DNA from: Acinetobacter ursingii DSM 16037 = CIP 107286
GTDB taxonomy: Bacteria > Pseudomonadota > Gammaproteobacteria > Pseudomonadales > Moraxellaceae
Assembly (NCBI RefSeq): GCF_000368825.1
Contig: NZ_KB849716.1
Location: 11,223 to 75,222, forward strand
Reading direction: 5' to 3'
DNA length: 64,000 nucleotides
Positions 8,972-17,573 of this stretch are shown here, piece after piece; position 1 is the stretch's first letter, and every line of letters begins with the position of its first letter. Under the pieces are notes generated by a model. It ran no database searches, was not told the origin of the DNA, and was given only the letters and a program-made list of their open reading frames with translations. The translations under genes and the position numbers were made by a program.

Positions 8972-9505
8972 ATGATACATCTCATTTTAGGTGGCGCGCG
9001 TTCTGGTAAAAGTCGACATGCAGAGGCTATTGCCAAAGCGCTGTCTCATCCTGTGACTTATATTGCAACTGCGCGGCCACTGGATGATGAAATGCAACAG
9101 CGTATAGACCATCATCGTGGGCAACGACCGAGTGAATGGCGACTCATTGAAGAACCCGTTACATTGGCTCAGCAACTTAAGATGATTGATCAACCACAAC
9201 AGATCATTTTGATTGATTGTTTGACTTTATGGCTGTCCAATCTTCTATTGTTAGATGATTGCAATCCACAGTATAGCCAGCAAACTCAAGCATGCGAGGA
9301 CTTGCTTGAGCTCTTACCACGGCTTCAATCAGATATTATTTTAGTGAGTAATGAAACAGGTTTGGGTGTGGTGCCGATGGGGGAAATGACACGTCGTTTT
9401 GTTGATGAATCTGGACGGTTACATCAGCGTCTAGGAAAAATCGCAGATAAGGTCGAATTTTGTGTCGCAGGATTCCCAATGTTACTGAAAGGAGAAAAGT
9501 CATGA
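8972..9505 (+). CDS. cobU: Adenosylcobinamide kinase / adenosylcobinamide-phosphate guanylyltransferase
   Basis: CobU phosphorylates adenosylcobinamide and transfers GMP to give adenosylcobinamide-GDP in nucleotide-loop assembly of vitamin B12. The 177-residue protein opens with the P-loop GGARSGKS at residues 7-14, continues with YIATARPLDDEM and the HHRGQRPxxW motif that carries the guanylylated histidine, and ends with the VSNETGLGVVP block. The length is that of the family. It is the second gene of a tightly packed operon and overlaps cobT by ATGA. Confidence 0.93.
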   Translation: MIHLILGGARSGKSRHAEAIAKALSHPVTYIATARPLDDEMQQRIDHHRGQRPSEWRLIEEPVTLAQQLKMIDQPQQIILIDCLTLWLSNLLLLDDCNPQYSQQTQACEDLLELLPRLQSDIILVSNETGLGVVPMGEMTRRFVDESGRLHQRLGKIADKVEFCVAGFPMLLKGEKS

Positions 9506-10554
9506 GTTGGTGGGTAGAACCGGTTCAAGCCATCGATGAGCAAGCTAAACAATTTGCTAGGCAACGCCAGCAACAATTGACTAAGCCAACGGGTTCATTG
9601 GGTGATTTAGAGTTGATCGCCATACAACTGGCTGCATTACAAGGAACTACTCATCCACATGTGAATCAACCGTGGATCACTATTTTTGCAGGCGATCATG
9701 GGGTGATGCAAGAAAATATTTCGGCTTATCCGCAGGCAGTGACGCGACAAATGCTACAAAATTTTGCGACAGGTGGTGCATGTATCAGTGTAATCGCACG
9801 ACAATATGCTGCCAATTTACAGGTGATTGATTGTGGTACGGTGGGTGAGTCTTATTGTTATGAAGGTGTAGAAACGCATTGCATTCGTGCTGGAACCGCA
9901 AATTTTGCAATTGAAGCTGCAATGACTAAAGCTCAATGTCATCAGGCGATGAAATTAGGACGTGACAGTGTCGAGAAAGCCATGAGTGCGCAGGCCGACA
10001 TTTTCGTTGCGGGTGAAATGGGTATTGGCAATACCTGTTCAGCTTCAGCTTTGGCATGTTTATTACTCAATGAAGATGCAGAGCAATTGACAGGCATTGG
10101 TACAGGAATAGATGCGCAAAAGTTAAAATACAAAAAACAAGTGATCGATCGCGCTATCGCATTGCATCAACCTCATGTAAAAGAGGATGCTTTTAAAATA
10201 ATGACCGCAGTCGGTGGGTTAGAAATTGCTGCTATGACGGGAGCTTATATTCGCTGCGCACAGCTTGGTATGCCGATGGTGATTGATGGTTTTATCAGTT
10301 CGGTTGCAGCACTATGCGCTGTGCGTTTGAATCCCGATGCGCGAAACTGGATGTTGTTTGGACATCAATCTGCTGAATATGGACATTGTCGTGTTTTAGC
10401 TGAACTCAATGCACAGCCGATATTAAACTTAAATTTACGTTTAGGTGAAGGTAGTGGTGCAGGGGCAGCGTTAGGTGTCATTCAATTGGCCTGTGCCTTA
10501 CATAACCAAATGGCAACTTTTGCCGAAGCTTCAGTTTCAGGCGATCAGGTATAA
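9502..10554 (+). CDS. cobT: Nicotinate-nucleotide--dimethylbenzimidazole phosphoribosyltransferase
   Basis: CobT makes alpha-ribazole phosphate from nicotinate mononucleotide and dimethylbenzimidazole, the lower-ligand branch of B12 assembly. The chosen ATG at 9502 overlaps the cobU stop (ATGA) and follows GGAGAA at 9491, giving 350 residues, the usual length. A longer in-frame reading starting inside cobU lacks such support. Family blocks are LTKPTGSLGDLE near residue 28, FAGDHGV near 66, GEMGIGNTCSASAL near 165, and the C-terminal RLGEGSGAGAALG containing the expected catalytic glutamate near residue 315. Confidence 0.93.
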   Translation: MSWWVEPVQAIDEQAKQFARQRQQQLTKPTGSLGDLELIAIQLAALQGTTHPHVNQPWITIFAGDHGVMQENISAYPQAVTRQMLQNFATGGACISVIARQYAANLQVIDCGTVGESYCYEGVETHCIRAGTANFAIEAAMTKAQCHQAMKLGRDSVEKAMSAQADIFVAGEMGIGNTCSASALACLLLNEDAEQLTGIGTGIDAQKLKYKKQVIDRAIALHQPHVKEDAFKIMTAVGGLEIAAMTGAYIRCAQLGMPMVIDGFISSVAALCAVRLNPDARNWMLFGHQSAEYGHCRVLAELNAQPILNLNLRLGEGSGAGAALGVIQLACALHNQMATFAEASVSGDQV

Positions 10555-10560
10555 AACAAC

Positions 10561-11166
10561 ATGCAAAAAGTGTGGATCATTGATGTGTTACGTCATGGTG
10601 AAACGACATTGAGCCATACTTTACGTGGTCATCTGGACGATGCATTGACACAAACGGGTTGGCAGCAAATGCAGACCACGATTGAGCAAATGCAGCCCTC
10701 TGCATGGCAAGTGGTTTTTACTTCGCCCTTACAACGTTGTGCTGCATTTGCACAAAGGTTTGCAGCACAAACGAATCTGAATTGTAATATGGATGCAAAT
10801 TTTAAGGAAATGTATTTTGGAGATTGGGAAGGGATCAGTACAGCGCAGATCTATCAACAGTCACCTGAACTACTTACAAATTTTTGGCAGCAACCCACCC
10901 AATATACGGCTCCGAATGGCGAGAGTTTATTGGATTTTCAATCACGCATTCAACAAGGGTTATTCTTAGTCATTGAAAAGATGCAAATACAGCAACATGA
11001 GCATGCCTTATTGGTCACGCATGGTGGTGTAATCAAGTTATTGCGTTGTTTGGCGCAACACCAGCCATTGGATGATCTGCTGAAAATGCAGGCAAGTTTA
11101 GGGCAACTGTATCGCTTTAAAATCACTCTGGATGATCAGCAACAGTTACAGATATCCGAGGAATAA
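10561..11166 (+). CDS. cobC: Alpha-ribazole phosphatase / phosphoglycerate-mutase-like
   Basis: This 201-residue histidine phosphatase probably removes the phosphate from alpha-ribazole 5'-phosphate. The catalytic RHG is at residues 11-13 (VLRHGETTLS), the second arginine block is TSPLQRCAAFA, YFGDWEG follows at mid-length, and the distal histidine is in VTHGGVIK. It lies 6 bp after cobT and 3 bp before cobS, which supports the cobalamin role over a generic phosphatase. The sequence family alone cannot distinguish the two. Confidence 0.87.
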   Translation: MQKVWIIDVLRHGETTLSHTLRGHLDDALTQTGWQQMQTTIEQMQPSAWQVVFTSPLQRCAAFAQRFAAQTNLNCNMDANFKEMYFGDWEGISTAQIYQQSPELLTNFWQQPTQYTAPNGESLLDFQSRIQQGLFLVIEKMQIQQHEHALLVTHGGVIKLLRCLAQHQPLDDLLKMQASLGQLYRFKITLDDQQQLQISEE

Positions 11167-11169
11167 CGT

Positions 11170-11907
11170 ATGTTGCCATTCTGGATTGCCTTACAGTTTT
11201 TGACCGTGATTCCTATTCAATTATCACGGATACCCAATCAGACTGAAAATGCCCGATCTGTTTTATTTTATCCGTTGATTGGTTTAATGATCGGCCTAAT
11301 TTTATATGCTTTTGGCATATTATTGAGTCCTGTCCCATATCTTTTGAGCGCAAGTCTTATTTGGCTGATCTGGATTTGGCTAACGGGTGGACTGCATCTG
11401 GATGGTTTGGCAGATACTGCTGACGCATGGGTCGGTGGTTTCGGTGATAAACAACGTACTCTTGAGATTATGAAAGATCCAAGCTGCGGGCCGATTGGTG
11501 TGTTAAGTCTGATCGCAGTCTGTTTGCTTAAATGGGTCTGTATTTATATGTTACTAGAGCAACATTTAGCGCTATTTTTGATTGTTATACCGATGCTTGG
11601 GCGAGTTGTGCCATTAATTTTATTGCTCACCACACCCTATGTTCGTGAAAATGGTCTGGGACGGCACTTAGCTAAGGATTTACCTAAAAAAAGTGCTTGG
11701 CTGATAAGTTTGATGGTTTTACTCAGTTTGCTCTACTTGAAATTACAAGGTGTTTTAAGCTTACTTGTTTTTCTGACGGGATTGATTTATTTGCGACATC
11801 TTTTTATCAAACGTATTAATGGCATCACAGGCGATACCATCGGAGCAAGTATTGAACTACTAGAAACAACTTTATTACTCAGTTTTATTTTAAGCAGCTT
11901 TTATTGA
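11170..11907 (+). CDS. cobS: Adenosylcobinamide-GDP ribazoletransferase (cobalamin synthase)
   Basis: This integral membrane protein joins adenosylcobinamide-GDP and alpha-ribazole in the last step of cobalamin assembly. It has 245 residues and about six hydrophobic segments. Signature motifs are the N-terminal FWIALQFLTVIPI, the GGLHLDGLADTADAW aspartate-rich loop near residue 75, KDPSCGPIGV near residue 107, and GDTIGASIE near the C terminus. It is the last gene of the operon. Together with cobUTC it allows salvage of cobinamide; no corrin-ring genes are in the window. Confidence 0.93.
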   Translation: MLPFWIALQFLTVIPIQLSRIPNQTENARSVLFYPLIGLMIGLILYAFGILLSPVPYLLSASLIWLIWIWLTGGLHLDGLADTADAWVGGFGDKQRTLEIMKDPSCGPIGVLSLIAVCLLKWVCIYMLLEQHLALFLIVIPMLGRVVPLILLLTTPYVRENGLGRHLAKDLPKKSAWLISLMVLLSLLYLKLQGVLSLLVFLTGLIYLRHLFIKRINGITGDTIGASIELLETTLLLSFILSSFY

Positions 11908-11916
11908 TCAATGTTT

Positions 11917-12609
11917 TCAGGTCAGTAATTTAACAATAACGTGAACCAGAAAAGGGCCTGTAATGACCATAAAAATGCCTGCCAATACCATGGTTAAACT
12001 TGCAATGACACCTTCTTGCTTATTGCGCATATATGCTTTACTTGTACCAAAACCATGCGCAGCATTGCCCAGAGAAGCGCCGTTGGCCAAATAAGACTTG
12101 AGCTTTAATCCAGCTAAAATAAGATCACCAAAGATGATACCTACAATGCCAGTCAAAATGGTAAACAAAATCACCAATTCAACCGAACCGCCAATATGTT
12201 GCGTGAGCTCCATCGCAAAAGGCGTAGAAATCGAGCGAGACATGAGACTATAAGTGGTTTGCTGATCAAAATGAAACAAACGCGCCAGATAAAAAGCACT
12301 CAGCATACCTGCCGCCATCCCTACGATAATACCCATACAAATAGACAATGCATGCTGTTTAATGATATCGCGGTATTCATAAATCGGAATCGCAAATGCT
12401 ACTGTAGTTGGTCCTAACATCCACACGATCCAGTGATTATCTTGCATATAGGTGGTATAAGGCACATGGAAAATCATGAGTAGCGCCATAATCAAGCAAG
12501 GAACTAAAATTGCAGGTGCAAAAGGTAAATAAGGCAAACGACGATAAATGGGTTTGGCCAAGATATAACCGAAAAGTGTTCCAACAAAACATATCAAGGC
12601 AATATTCAT
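11917..12609 (-). CDS. LrgB/CidB family membrane protein
   Basis: This 230-residue polytopic inner-membrane protein is partner of the CidA/LrgA holin-like protein encoded just upstream, with which it overlaps by ATGA. Family features are the Pro-rich N terminus (PIYRRLPYLPFAPAILVP), the WMLGPTTVAFAIPIYEY segment near residue 65, and the SRSISTPFAMELTQHIGG region near 125. The pair is linked in other bacteria to control of murein hydrolase activity or export of small carboxylates. Which applies here is not shown by sequence. It is transcribed away from a divergent LysR gene and converges on cobS with no strong hairpin in the 9-bp gap. Confidence 0.88.
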   Translation of the reverse strand: MNIALICFVGTLFGYILAKPIYRRLPYLPFAPAILVPCLIMALLMIFHVPYTTYMQDNHWIVWMLGPTTVAFAIPIYEYRDIIKQHALSICMGIIVGMAAGMLSAFYLARLFHFDQQTTYSLMSRSISTPFAMELTQHIGGSVELVILFTILTGIVGIIFGDLILAGLKLKSYLANGASLGNAAHGFGTSKAYMRNKQEGVIASLTMVLAGIFMVITGPFLVHVIVKLLT

Positions 12610-13076
12610 GATTTTAGCTCATGTTGATGTAGCATTTTATCTTGGCTGCGTTGTTTGAGTCGTGATTCCAATTTAAAGCAAAAATGTACGGTATAGGCGG
12701 TGAATACCATGACACACAGAGTACCGAGCACAATTGCAGTTATTAATTGCCAGCCTTCAGCTATAAATAAACTTTTATAGTTGATCAGTCCCACGACACA
12801 AGGAATGAAAAACAGCACAAGTTCGGCTAGCATGAAATCCGAACCAGTTTTAATCCACTGTAATTTAAACACACCACTTACAAGCCCGATCAAAACTAGA
12901 AAAAGCCCAATAACGCCTGCTGAAACAGGCAGATTTAATGTTTGTTGCAAGAGTGATCCAATCCACCAGAAAATAAGTAATAAACCAATCTGGATGATCA
13001 CTTTGGCAAAATATGCAAGGCTGGAATAAGACAAGGGATCACCTATAAACTGTATGATGCGTTTGGAATAGAACAA
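12606..13076 (-). CDS. CidA/LrgA family holin-like protein
   Basis: The 156-residue protein has four hydrophobic segments, starting at about residue 18, in the pattern of CidA/LrgA. The motif LNLPVSAGVIGLFLVLIGL (near residue 47) and LAELVLFFIPCVVGLINY (near residue 84) match the family's PGSxxGxxLL and E-L-x-FFIPxxVG blocks. It is the first gene of the two-gene operon, overlapping the lrgB-type gene. The C-terminal tail is charged and cytoplasmic. The first 15 residues may be over-called, since TTG or GTG starts inside are possible. Confidence 0.87.
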   Translation of the reverse strand: MFYSKRIIQFIGDPLSYSSLAYFAKVIIQIGLLLIFWWIGSLLQQTLNLPVSAGVIGLFLVLIGLVSGVFKLQWIKTGSDFMLAELVLFFIPCVVGLINYKSLFIAEGWQLITAIVLGTLCVMVFTAYTVHFCFKLESRLKQRSQDKMLHQHELKS

Positions 13077-13147
13077 TTGTAAATGGAGTTGTTATGCCAT
13101 ATTATGAATAATAAAAAATTAATTATGCTTCTATGGAATGGTTGTAA

Positions 13148-14047
13148 GTGGATATTAAAACCCTAAAGATTTTTGTACAAATTGTACAAAGCCAAAGTTT
13201 TACTGCAGCAGCGGAGCAACTCTATATGACGCAGCCTACCGTCAGTAAAGCCATTGCTGCATTTGAACAGGAGTTAGCTACGACCTTATTTAAAAAAGGG
13301 GAAGCAGGGCGTAAACGTGAAGTGGAACTGACATATACGGGTCAGCAAATTTATCAACATGCGCTTACTATATTGGATGAACAAAAAAAAATTTATGAAA
13401 CATTAGAAGATATAAAACATTTAAAAAAAGGAAAATTGACTTTGGGTGTACCACCTTTAGGCTCGGTGTTGCTTACCTCACTGATCGCATCGTTTCATAA
13501 ACAATATCCTGATATTGAATTACAATTTATGGAAGTGGGATCAAATGCCATTTCAGAAGCAATTCTTAACCGAACCCTTGATGTAGGTGTGCTTTTAAGT
13601 AATCACAATCCTATTCTTGCAGAAATTCCGATCGTAGATTCATCTTTGTGTTTATTGTCCGCGAAACATTCGAGATGGAAAAATATACAAGAGGTGAGCT
13701 TAGCAGATTTAAAAGAAGAATCTTTTCTTTTATATGACGATAGTTTTACCTTGAATAACCTGATTATTCAGGCGGCGCAGGTGGAAGGATTTCAGCCAAA
13801 AATTGTATGTAAAAGTAGCCAATGGGATTTTATTGCCAAAATGGTTGAATTTTCGATGGGCATTGCGTTATTGCCACAAATCTATTGTGAGCAACTTGAT
13901 CAAAGCAAGTTTAATATTACGCCTTTAGCCAATACTTCTTTGCGTTGGACACTAAGTATGGCATGGAATACTTCTGTGCCGATGACCGCTGCGACTAAAG
14001 CATGGTTAAGTATTATTAAGGCACATCAAGATCAAATTCGTTTTTAG
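13148..14047 (+). CDS. LysR-family regulator, CidR-like
   Basis: This is a 299-residue transcription factor with an N-terminal winged helix (residues 1-60, AAEQLYMTQPTVSKAIAAFEQEL) and a C-terminal effector-binding domain from about residue 90. The start is GTG at 13148, since a stop codon lies in frame immediately before it. It is divergent from the cidA/lrgB pair with only 71 bp between them, the classic layout for a LysR protein controlling its neighbour. The effector is unknown; acetate or pyruvate overflow is the known signal for CidR in firmicutes. Confidence 0.85.
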   Translation: MDIKTLKIFVQIVQSQSFTAAAEQLYMTQPTVSKAIAAFEQELATTLFKKGEAGRKREVELTYTGQQIYQHALTILDEQKKIYETLEDIKHLKKGKLTLGVPPLGSVLLTSLIASFHKQYPDIELQFMEVGSNAISEAILNRTLDVGVLLSNHNPILAEIPIVDSSLCLLSAKHSRWKNIQEVSLADLKEESFLLYDDSFTLNNLIIQAAQVEGFQPKIVCKSSQWDFIAKMVEFSMGIALLPQIYCEQLDQSKFNITPLANTSLRWTLSMAWNTSVPMTAATKAWLSIIKAHQDQIRF

Positions 14048-14850
14048 TTAAGCCAGTTTTGGATAACATCAACGACTTGTTCTGGCTGTTTAATCCAAAC
14101 GCTATGCTGATTGCCTTGAAGACTTGGTCTTAAATCGAGCTGTTTAATTTGAGGATGACTATAATATTGAGTTAAGCCCATTAATGAGGACATTGGTGCC
14201 CATTCATCGCCCTTCATTTGAATAAAAAGAGCTTGGTTATCTGAAACATGAGTTGGCTTTAAAATATGATCATATGTTCCTGTCAGTCCAGTTTTACACC
14301 AATCCTGAATAAGAGATTTTGCTTCTTTATTGCCAAAGCCAACCTTTTTTCCTGGTAAATAACCGTAAATTTGAATGAGAAGACTAAAGACTGAGATTGC
14401 TTTTAAGATTTGAATCTTACCCTTTAAATCCCAATAATGTAGTCCAATATTGCCTGTTGCGATCCCAATCACTGTAACGTCATGTTGTTGGCTATACAAT
14501 GTAGCCAAATGCCCACCTAAACTATGTCCAAGTAGTACCACGTTTTGTTGTGAATGAGGTTGTGGGGCTAAGTTTATAAGTTGCGGAATAAAATCTTGCA
14601 ATAAATCTCTATATCCATAATCAAAGTGACTAGAAACTTTTGGGATATTTCTGCCACATCCGGGATAATCAGCTGCTATTGTATTAAATCCATTCGTATT
14701 TAAACCCCTGATCAGTTTTTGATATTTATCAATTTCAACACCGATAGCAGGAAGAATAACGATCGTTTTTGCATATTGATTGATGGTATTCACTTCTGCA
14801 TAAATCCCATCAAATTTTGGAAAGTGAATAAGCTTTTGAATACATTCCAT
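14044..14850 (-). CDS. Alpha/beta hydrolase
   Basis: This 268-residue single-domain hydrolase has the nucleophile elbow GHSLGG near residue 108, an oxyanion region around residues 31-40 (VILPAIGVEID), and a terminal histidine in GNQHSVWI. The fold resembles serine-aminopeptidase-like or lysophospholipase-like esterases; the substrate is unknown. It lies 5 bp downstream of the HD-domain gene and is almost certainly cotranscribed with it. Its 3' end overlaps the stop of the convergent LysR gene by 4 bp. Confidence 0.8.
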   Translation of the reverse strand: MECIQKLIHFPKFDGIYAEVNTINQYAKTIVILPAIGVEIDKYQKLIRGLNTNGFNTIAADYPGCGRNIPKVSSHFDYGYRDLLQDFIPQLINLAPQPHSQQNVVLLGHSLGGHLATLYSQQHDVTVIGIATGNIGLHYWDLKGKIQILKAISVFSLLIQIYGYLPGKKVGFGNKEAKSLIQDWCKTGLTGTYDHILKPTHVSDNQALFIQMKGDEWAPMSSLMGLTQYYSHPQIKQLDLRPSLQGNQHSVWIKQPEQVVDVIQNWLN

Positions 14851-14855
14851 ATATT

Positions 14856-15599
14856 TTATTCCTTAAATGGACTAAGTTGAATCAAGTTGCTGAGACCCAG
14901 TTTATTCAAAAACGCCGTTCTAGAATGTGGATGACGTTTTATTTCTTCTTGAATATATGCTTTAAAAGAAGTGTTAAATTTTTCACGAGGATAGTTTTCC
15001 AAACACTGTTTTTGGAATTGTTTATCAATGAGATGGAGTTCCGATCCAATCACATCACAGCTGGTTCCTTTTTGTAGCATGATCACTTCTTTAGGCTGAC
15101 TCATATCTGCAAAGCCATTCATATGCAAGCATATTGCATCAGCGATTAAATCAGTTTTTTCTTTAGGGTAATGGTGATACTTACAAAGTTGTTCAGCCTG
15201 CATTGCACTATTAAGAGTAAAACACTGACAATTCGAGGTTTTATGTTGATCAATTAAACCAATATCGTGCAAAAGGGTAGCCACTAAAAAAGCTTCATTG
15301 TCATATTGCCATCCATGAATTTGGCTAAAAGCGATTCCCCAAAAATAGCTCCGCCATGAATGATAAATTAAAGAGGTTTTTTTTGTTTCTTCAAGCTGTT
15401 CAATCGCTGCTTTGACTAAAGTACTGTCTGGTAAAATAATCTTGTTAAAATCAATAAAAATTGTTTCTCGTTGTTTCGGCAAGAGGTGTTGTAGTAAATG
15501 CTGCGTGGTTGGGATGAATGTTTTCTGTAGAAGATACAGCTTTTCTTTTAAAGTCATTTGACCACGTTTTTCTTGCGCCCAATGATACGATCCTAGCAT
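14856..15599 (-). CDS. HD-domain protein, putative hydrolase
   Basis: The 247-residue protein has one HD domain. The metal-binding histidine lies near residue 89 (HSWRSYFWG), HD is in ATLLHDIGLIDQH near 112, and a third histidine pattern lies near 160-165 (CLHMNGFA). The HSWRSYxWG motif recalls the cyanamide-hydratase-like subgroup of the HD family. The substrate is unknown. It is the first gene of a two-gene operon with the alpha/beta hydrolase. A 26-bp perfect palindrome lies 15 bp upstream of its start and is a likely operator. Confidence 0.75.
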   Translation of the reverse strand: MLGSYHWAQEKRGQMTLKEKLYLLQKTFIPTTQHLLQHLLPKQRETIFIDFNKIILPDSTLVKAAIEQLEETKKTSLIYHSWRSYFWGIAFSQIHGWQYDNEAFLVATLLHDIGLIDQHKTSNCQCFTLNSAMQAEQLCKYHHYPKEKTDLIADAICLHMNGFADMSQPKEVIMLQKGTSCDVIGSELHLIDKQFQKQCLENYPREKFNTSFKAYIQEEIKRHPHSRTAFLNKLGLSNLIQLSPFKE

Positions 15600-15614
15600 T
15601 ATAATAATTCCATT

Positions 15615-15640
15615 AAAATTAGAGTAATTACTCTAATTTT
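15615..15640. promoter_or_regulatory. 26-bp perfect palindrome, probable operator
   Basis: AAAATTAGAGTAA is followed directly by its exact inverse complement, centred between 15627 and 15628. It lies just upstream of the HD-domain gene start. Such uninterrupted palindromes with TTAGAGTAA-like arms are typical of dimeric MarR or TetR-type repressor sites. No regulator of that kind is encoded next to it. Confidence 0.6.
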
Positions 15641-15671
15641 TGCGGTGATTAAAATCAAGTCCATTCAGTCA

Positions 15672-15697
15672 TAAAAAAGCCCTGACAATTCAGGGCT
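15672..15697 (-). terminator. Rho-independent terminator of the NCS1 permease
   Basis: AGCCCTGA (15678-15685) and TCAGGGCT (15690-15697) form a perfect 8-bp stem with loop CAAT. On the minus strand it is followed by TTTTTTATG, a proper U tract. Confidence 0.9.
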
Positions 15698-15742
15698 CAG
15701 TTAAATTTTTATTTTGCTAATACAATTTTGTTATAGAACTCA

Positions 15743-17353
15743 TTATTTTTCCATCGTTTTACATAGTGAGCAGATCACGCCGTTATGCTGATGTGAATAC
15801 ATCACATCTGGACGTTCATAATCTTGATCACAAGCTACACACGCATACACAGTCGCAACAGGTGTACCTTCAGCGTCAAAACGCGGTTCATTGATTCCAT
15901 CATCATGCTTTTTAATATAATACTTACCCTTAGTCAGTAAGCCCATGAAAGGAGTAAGTACGAAACCAACGATCAAAGCAATCAGTGGGGAATAAGAAGA
16001 AAGGAAATCACCTAATAAACCGAAGAAAGCTGCAATCGATAAACCTGCTGCTGCACCAAAAGCCACCAAACCAACAGGATTAAAGTCATACAGCATTTCA
16101 CGGCGATATTCAGGCTGTTTAGGTGAAAGCTTTAATAAATATTTATTGATGGCAATATCCGTTGCAACGACAACGACCCAAGCGATTGCGAAGTTTGAGT
16201 AAAAGCCTAGAATTTTACCGAGTACCGCAAACATGTTGCCTTCCATGAGCGCAAGTGCAACAGCCAGATTGACTAATACAAATACAATACGACCCGGATA
16301 TTTTTTGCTGATACGAGTGTAAGCGCTTGTCCAAGCCAAAGAACCGGAATAGGCATTGGTCACGTTAATTTTAATTTGAGAGATCACCACCAAGATAACT
16401 GCCAATGCTAAAGCTAACCAGCCCGGTAACATGTCATGAAATGCCGCATTGAACTGTTGAACAGGCTCAGTCGCATTAATCCCTGGTAATTTGGTCAATA
16501 AGTAAAAACCTAAGAATGCACCAATAATTTGTTTAATCGCACCCAAGATGACCCAGCCTGGTCCAGCCGAAATGACTGCTGCCCACCAAGATTTACTATT
16601 TTCTTTAGTTTTGGCTGGCATAAAGCGTAAGTAGTCGATTTGTTCGCCAATTTGCATAATTAGCGATAAGCACACACCAGCACCGAGCATGATTGCTGCC
16701 ATATCCATAGGCGCATAACCGCTATTACCTGCATAAGTCGCAAAAGAACCAACCAGATTAGGTTCTTTATGAATCAAATAAGCCACGGGGCCAATCATCA
16801 AAATCAGCCAGATTGGAGTTGTCCAAACTTGTAACTTACTTAGGGCTTTCATGCCATAGATGACTAAAGGAATGACCATAATCGTGGAAATGAGATAGCC
16901 TGCCCATAATGGAATTCCCAGTCCAAGCAATAACCCTTGCGCCATAATGGAGCCTTCAAGCGCAAAAAAGATAAAGGTAAAGCTTGCAAAGATAATACTG
17001 GTAATGACTGAGCCAAAATATCCAAAACCTGCACCACGAGTGATCAGATCGAGGTCAATATTGTAGCGGGCAGCATAGTAGGCAAGAGGAATACCTGTGA
17101 TAAAGATAATAATAGCAGCGAATAAAATCGAATAAATCGCGTTGGTCGTGCCATAAGTCATTCCGATACTTGCACCAATAGAGAAATCTGCAAGATATGC
17201 AATACCACCAAGCGCCGTGATGGCGACTACTTTGGGACTCCAGCGACGAAAGCTATGCGGTGCATAACGTAATGTATAATCTTCAAGTGTTTCATTTGCT
17301 GCATTATTGGGTTTGGTTGCATCAAAAGAATCCGTTACTGATGTGTCGTGCAT
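15743..17353 (-). CDS. NCS1-family purine/pyrimidine-type permease with C-terminal Cys4 tail
   Basis: This is a 536-residue inner-membrane symporter of the NCS1 (nucleobase:cation) family with about 12 hydrophobic segments between residues 45 and 480. The family N-terminal motif region (RYAPHSFRRWSP) leads into TM1, and DLITRGAGFGYFGS near residue 100 is the conserved NCS1 loop. Candidate substrates are cytosine, purines or allantoin; sequence reading does not decide. Unusually, the last 40 residues hold two CxxC pairs (CVAC and CSLC) about 25 residues apart with intervening histidines, a zinc-ribbon-like or rubredoxin-like arrangement not part of the standard permease. It is monocistronic, with a terminator after it. 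Confidence 0.85.
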   Translation of the reverse strand: MHDTSVTDSFDATKPNNAANETLEDYTLRYAPHSFRRWSPKVVAITALGGIAYLADFSIGASIGMTYGTTNAIYSILFAAIIIFITGIPLAYYAARYNIDLDLITRGAGFGYFGSVITSIIFASFTFIFFALEGSIMAQGLLLGLGIPLWAGYLISTIMVIPLVIYGMKALSKLQVWTTPIWLILMIGPVAYLIHKEPNLVGSFATYAGNSGYAPMDMAAIMLGAGVCLSLIMQIGEQIDYLRFMPAKTKENSKSWWAAVISAGPGWVILGAIKQIIGAFLGFYLLTKLPGINATEPVQQFNAAFHDMLPGWLALALAVILVVISQIKINVTNAYSGSLAWTSAYTRISKKYPGRIVFVLVNLAVALALMEGNMFAVLGKILGFYSNFAIAWVVVVATDIAINKYLLKLSPKQPEYRREMLYDFNPVGLVAFGAAAGLSIAAFFGLLGDFLSSYSPLIALIVGFVLTPFMGLLTKGKYYIKKHDDGINEPRFDAEGTPVATVYACVACDQDYERPDVMYSHQHNGVICSLCKTMEK

Positions 17354-17573
17354 TCTTTATGACCTTATTTGAGTGGTAATATGGTGCATAAAGCAAGCAA
17401 TGTGCCAATCTCATTATCAATCTGATGAGCTGTAAGCAAAGAGTAGAATATGAATGGCTTAGACTGAATAGAATAAATAATCTATAAATCAGAAAAATGG
17501 TCGTCAAATAGACAATTTTCAAAATTATGCTAAGATAACTAGAAACGTATTTAATCCATACGGGAGATTAAGC

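Noticed and set aside
9460-9501. Longer cobT start inside cobU
   Set aside because: The ATG at 9502 has a GGAGAA site and the usual ATGA overlap, and gives the family length.
17354-17573. Search for an sRNA or tRNA between the permease and the candidate toxin-antitoxin pair
   Set aside because: No cloverleaf and no terminator-bounded hairpin unit could be recognised; the gap is explained by two divergent promoters.
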